DNA of 64,000 nucleotides, from positions 806,001-870,000 of the forward strand of contig NZ_JAELVM010000003.1 in the NCBI RefSeq assembly GCF_016745235.1. The letters run 5' to 3'. The stretch is from Chryseobacterium endalhagicum (GTDB lineage Bacteria > Bacteroidota > Bacteroidia > Flavobacteriales > Weeksellaceae). The stretch's first letter is position 1; the number at the start of each line of letters is the position of its first letter. Position numbers and translations under genes: made by a program. The notes under the pieces were generated by a model, which was not told where the DNA came from, searched no databases, and saw only the letters and a list, made by a program, of their open reading frames with translations. Positions 61,993-64,000 of the stretch are shown piece after piece.

Positions 61993-62694
61993 TTAAAGCC
62001 CCAAAACGTCTTTCATTGTAAAATTTCCTTTTTTATCCCTGATCCATTCTGCAGCCACTACAGCTCCGAGTGCAAACCCGTTTCTGTTGAAAGCCGTATG
62101 TTTGATCTCAATTTCATCCACCTCGCTTTTATAAAACACGCTGTGGGTGCCGGGAACCTCATCTTCGCGGACCGCAAAAATTCCAAGCTGATCACTTTGT
62201 GTTTCTTCCAGTTTCCAGGCGTTAAATTTAGGATTGTTTTTGATGATTCCTTCCGCGATGGAAATTGCAGTACCGCTGGGAGCATCTTTTTTGTGAACGT
62301 GATGAATTTCTTCCAATTGGCAGGAATATTCATCTACATTTTTCATGATTTCGGCTACTTTTTCGTTCAGGGCAAAAAATAAATTTACCCCTAAACTGAA
62401 ATTTGATCCGTATAGAAACGCTGCATCATGATCTACAGCCATTTTTTCCACCTCTTCTTTTTTCTCCAGCCAGCCTGTGGTTCCACAGATCACGGGAATT
62501 TTATTCTCAAGACAGGCTTTGATATTGTCAAATGCCGCTTCAGGCAGTGAAAATTCGATAGCTACATCCGGATTGTTAAGATTTTCAGCAGTTGGAGTTT
62601 CTTTCAGCCGTGCCACGATTTCATGACCTCTCTTCTGTGCGATCTCGTCAATGATCTTCCCCATTTTACCGTATCCAACTAATGCTATTCTCAT
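61993..62694 (-). CDS. dapB: 4-hydroxy-tetrahydrodipicolinate reductase
   Basis: 233 residues. N-terminal nucleotide-binding start RIALVGYGKMGKII and the DapB signature EIHHVHKKDAPSGTA at about 137. VICGTTGW covers the NAD(P) loop. Reduces the DapA product on the way to diaminopimelate and lysine. Gene order parB - DUF5683 - dapB - lepB is typical of Bacteroidota. Confidence 0.96.
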   Translation of the reverse strand: MRIALVGYGKMGKIIDEIAQKRGHEIVARLKETPTAENLNNPDVAIEFSLPEAAFDNIKACLENKIPVICGTTGWLEKKEEVEKMAVDHDAAFLYGSNFSLGVNLFFALNEKVAEIMKNVDEYSCQLEEIHHVHKKDAPSGTAISIAEGIIKNNPKFNAWKLEETQSDQLGIFAVREDEVPGTHSVFYKSEVDEIEIKHTAFNRNGFALGAVVAAEWIRDKKGNFTMKDVLGL

Positions 62695-62761
62695 GTGGTA
62701 TATTTTATGATGATCTCATGACCCTTAAGGTTTCTGATGATCTTTTATTTAAAATTCGTTT

Positions 62762-63427
62762 TTAAAATCTGTAACTTAAACTTAAACCTGTTTTCGGTGT
62801 GGAAAACCCGTACTGATCCTGGATTACCGTAGGATTGAAGGTAAGATCCGGGTCATGGCGGCTTTCATACAGATGGGCATCAACCACGGCATCCACAATA
62901 TTCAGAATGTAGATCAGGCCTGTGATGGCTATTGCATAGTCTCTCTGTCTTTTTGACCGGTCCTGGGCATTACCCAAAGCCACTTTATCCAGCCACGGAT
63001 GGGTATCTACGAATTCATTGGGTGTTCCGTTCAGTTTGGCAATATAATATTCCCTGTATTTTCTGTACTGGTTGTTGCTCCATATCGCATAACCCACTCC
63101 GGCCCCTACAGCGCCCCAAACAATAGGAATTTTAATATACTTTTTATTGTAATACTGTCCCAAACCCGGAAATACGGCAGAGTACAATCCTGCTCTTGTC
63201 GGATTAAGCTTGATGGTTTTTTTCGTAGGCCCGTTTGCGTTTTCAAGATCTTCAATAAGCTTGGCTTCAGTCTTCGCTGGTTTTACAGATTTTACGGGCT
63301 GCTGGGTCACGATGGCTACCGTACTGTCCTTTGGAAGAGGCCCTACACGAACCGTGTCGCCCGGGGTTACCTGCGAATACATGAAAGCAAAAGTGCACAG
63401 AAAAAATGTGAAAAATATTTTCTTCAT
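62762..63427 (-). CDS. DUF5683 domain protein
   Basis: 221 residues; signal peptide ends near FMYSQ. Low-complexity stretch around 30-65, then a DUF5683-like membrane region (AGLYSAVFPGLGQYYNKKYI, IVWGAVGAGVGYAIWS, YAIAITGLIYILNIVDAVVD). Function unknown, but consistently found behind parB in this phylum. Its ATG overlaps the parB stop by one base (TAATG), so it is translationally coupled. Confidence 0.85.
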   Translation of the reverse strand: MKKIFFTFFLCTFAFMYSQVTPGDTVRVGPLPKDSTVAIVTQQPVKSVKPAKTEAKLIEDLENANGPTKKTIKLNPTRAGLYSAVFPGLGQYYNKKYIKIPIVWGAVGAGVGYAIWSNNQYRKYREYYIAKLNGTPNEFVDTHPWLDKVALGNAQDRSKRQRDYAIAITGLIYILNIVDAVVDAHLYESRHDPDLTFNPTVIQDQYGFSTPKTGLSLSYRF

Positions 63428-64000
63428 TATTTAATATGGGATAAAATATACTCCAGCTCTTCTTCATTTTTGAAGTCCAGGACTATTTTACCTTTTTTAC
63501 CGTTTCCGGAGGTTTTGATCTCAACTTTTACGTCTAAAATATCAGCGATCGTTTTCTGGGCTCTTTTATAATTATTGGAAAGCTCAGCATTTACTTTTTT
63601 CGCTGCCGATGATTTAGGATTCTTCAATGCAGTGGCAGCCTGTTCGGCCTGGCGTACATTAAGTTTTTCTTTAATGATCAGATCAAATAAAATCTGCTGA
63701 TGCTCTTCACTTTCAAGACTGATGATAGCTCTCCCGTGTCCCGCAGAAATCTCACCGCTTCGGATGGCGTTCTGGATATCCGGGTTCAGTCTTAGCAATC
63801 TGATCGAGTTGGTAATGGTACTTCTGTCCTTCCCTACTCTCTGGCTCAGGTTTTCCTGGGTAAGCCCGATCTCATCCAAAAGTCTCTGATACGTCAAAGC
63901 AATCTCAATAGCATCAAGATCTTCTCTCTGAATATTTTCAACAAGAGCCATTTCAAGCAGCTCCTGATCGTTTACTAAACGGATATAGGCAGGAATCGTC
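63427..64000 (-). CDS. parB: chromosome partition protein ParB, C-terminal part (cut by window edge)
   Basis: The frame is open to the right edge, so the start lies outside; codons before 63951 read TIPAYIRLVNDQELLEMALV, normal ParB sequence. Visible: ALVENIQREDLDAIEIALTY (CTPase/Box II region), helix-turn-helix TQENLSQRVGKDRSTITNSI, GEISAGHGRAI, and the C-terminal dimerisation segment ending KNEEELEYILSHIK. With ParA it segregates replicated origins; parS sites were not seen here. Part of the parB-DUF5683-dapB-lepB block. Confidence 0.95.
   Translation of the reverse strand, partial: TIPAYIRLVNDQELLEMALVENIQREDLDAIEIALTYQRLLDEIGLTQENLSQRVGKDRSTITNSIRLLRLNPDIQNAIRSGEISAGHGRAIISLESEEHQQILFDLIIKEKLNVRQAEQAATALKNPKSSAAKKVNAELSNNYKRAQKTIADILDVKVEIKTSGNGKKGKIVLDFKNEEELEYILSHIK

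Noticed and set aside
63427-64000. Replication origin or parS sites
   Set aside because: No parS-like TGTTTCACGTGAAACA or DnaA-box cluster was seen in the available part.

Overview
The window looks like a chromosomal segment of a flavobacterium of the Chryseobacterium type (Weeksellaceae, Bacteroidota). Reasons: AT-rich DNA, no Shine-Dalgarno pattern before most starts, promoters with the Bacteroidota -7 box TAnnTTTG, many short secreted proteins and lipoproteins, a GldD lipoprotein, Bacteroidota-type TssB/TssC sheath proteins, and the order parB - DUF5683 - dapB - lepB. Species is not claimed. It is mostly ordinary core chromosome: no prophage, integron, insertion sequence, rRNA or CRISPR array was seen.

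Layout. 1-8.4 kb is nearly all on the minus strand: hydrolase (cut by the edge), nitronate monooxygenase-like enzyme, SurA-type chaperone, PfkB kinase, gldD, mutY, a lipoprotein, and the T6SS sheath genes tssC/tssB, with a divergent kinase-like gene at 8.7 kb. 10-15 kb holds two tandem M13 zinc peptidases. 15-20 kb: cinA, lipocalin, and a LytTR response regulator / small secreted protein / TPR histidine kinase operon. 20.7-26.3 kb, plus strand: amidohydrolase, SIMPL protein, DUF4139 protein, VWA protein. 26-36 kb: C1q-like protein, Crp regulator, FAD oxidoreductase, STAS protein, divergent MFS/AraC pair, a 24-copy 8-bp tandem repeat, lipA, sigma factor, tyrS. 37-48 kb: a second histidine kinase with a NarL-type regulator, esterase, aspartyl protease-PDZ, L,D-transpeptidase, LuxR-type regulator and several small envelope proteins. 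49.6-50.0 kb: four tandem tRNA-Asp genes. 50-56.4 kb: minus-strand run trxA, cysteine desulfurase, PrcB-like lipoprotein, HAD phosphatase, PH-like membrane protein, DprE2-like, DprE1-like and UbiA-like genes. 56.5-64 kb: OmpA lipoprotein, lipocalin-like protein, subtilase, WbqC, lepB, dapB, DUF5683 protein, parB (cut by the edge).

Best leads. (1) Three sites share an exact duplicated CACCAAGT with a 21-bp period: one beside the LytTR kinase operon and two at identical positions in front of the SIMPL and DUF4139 genes. This is the geometry expected of LytTR regulators and predicts a local regulon. (2) 52.2-56.4 kb encodes what looks like a full polyprenyl-phosphate-arabinose donor pathway (UbiA, HAD phosphatase, DprE1, DprE2), best known from mycobacteria; the residue matching the benzothiazinone-reactive cysteine of DprE1 is alanine. 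(3) A T6SS sheath pair stands alone beside an unrecognised gene with kinase-like motifs. (4) Two full-length copies of a ~162-bp non-coding element with imperfect inverted ends, plus other dispersed palindromic families, fill many intergenic gaps. (5) Two CTACAC-AAAA-GTGTAG dyads lie between a LuxR-type regulator and a small secreted protein.
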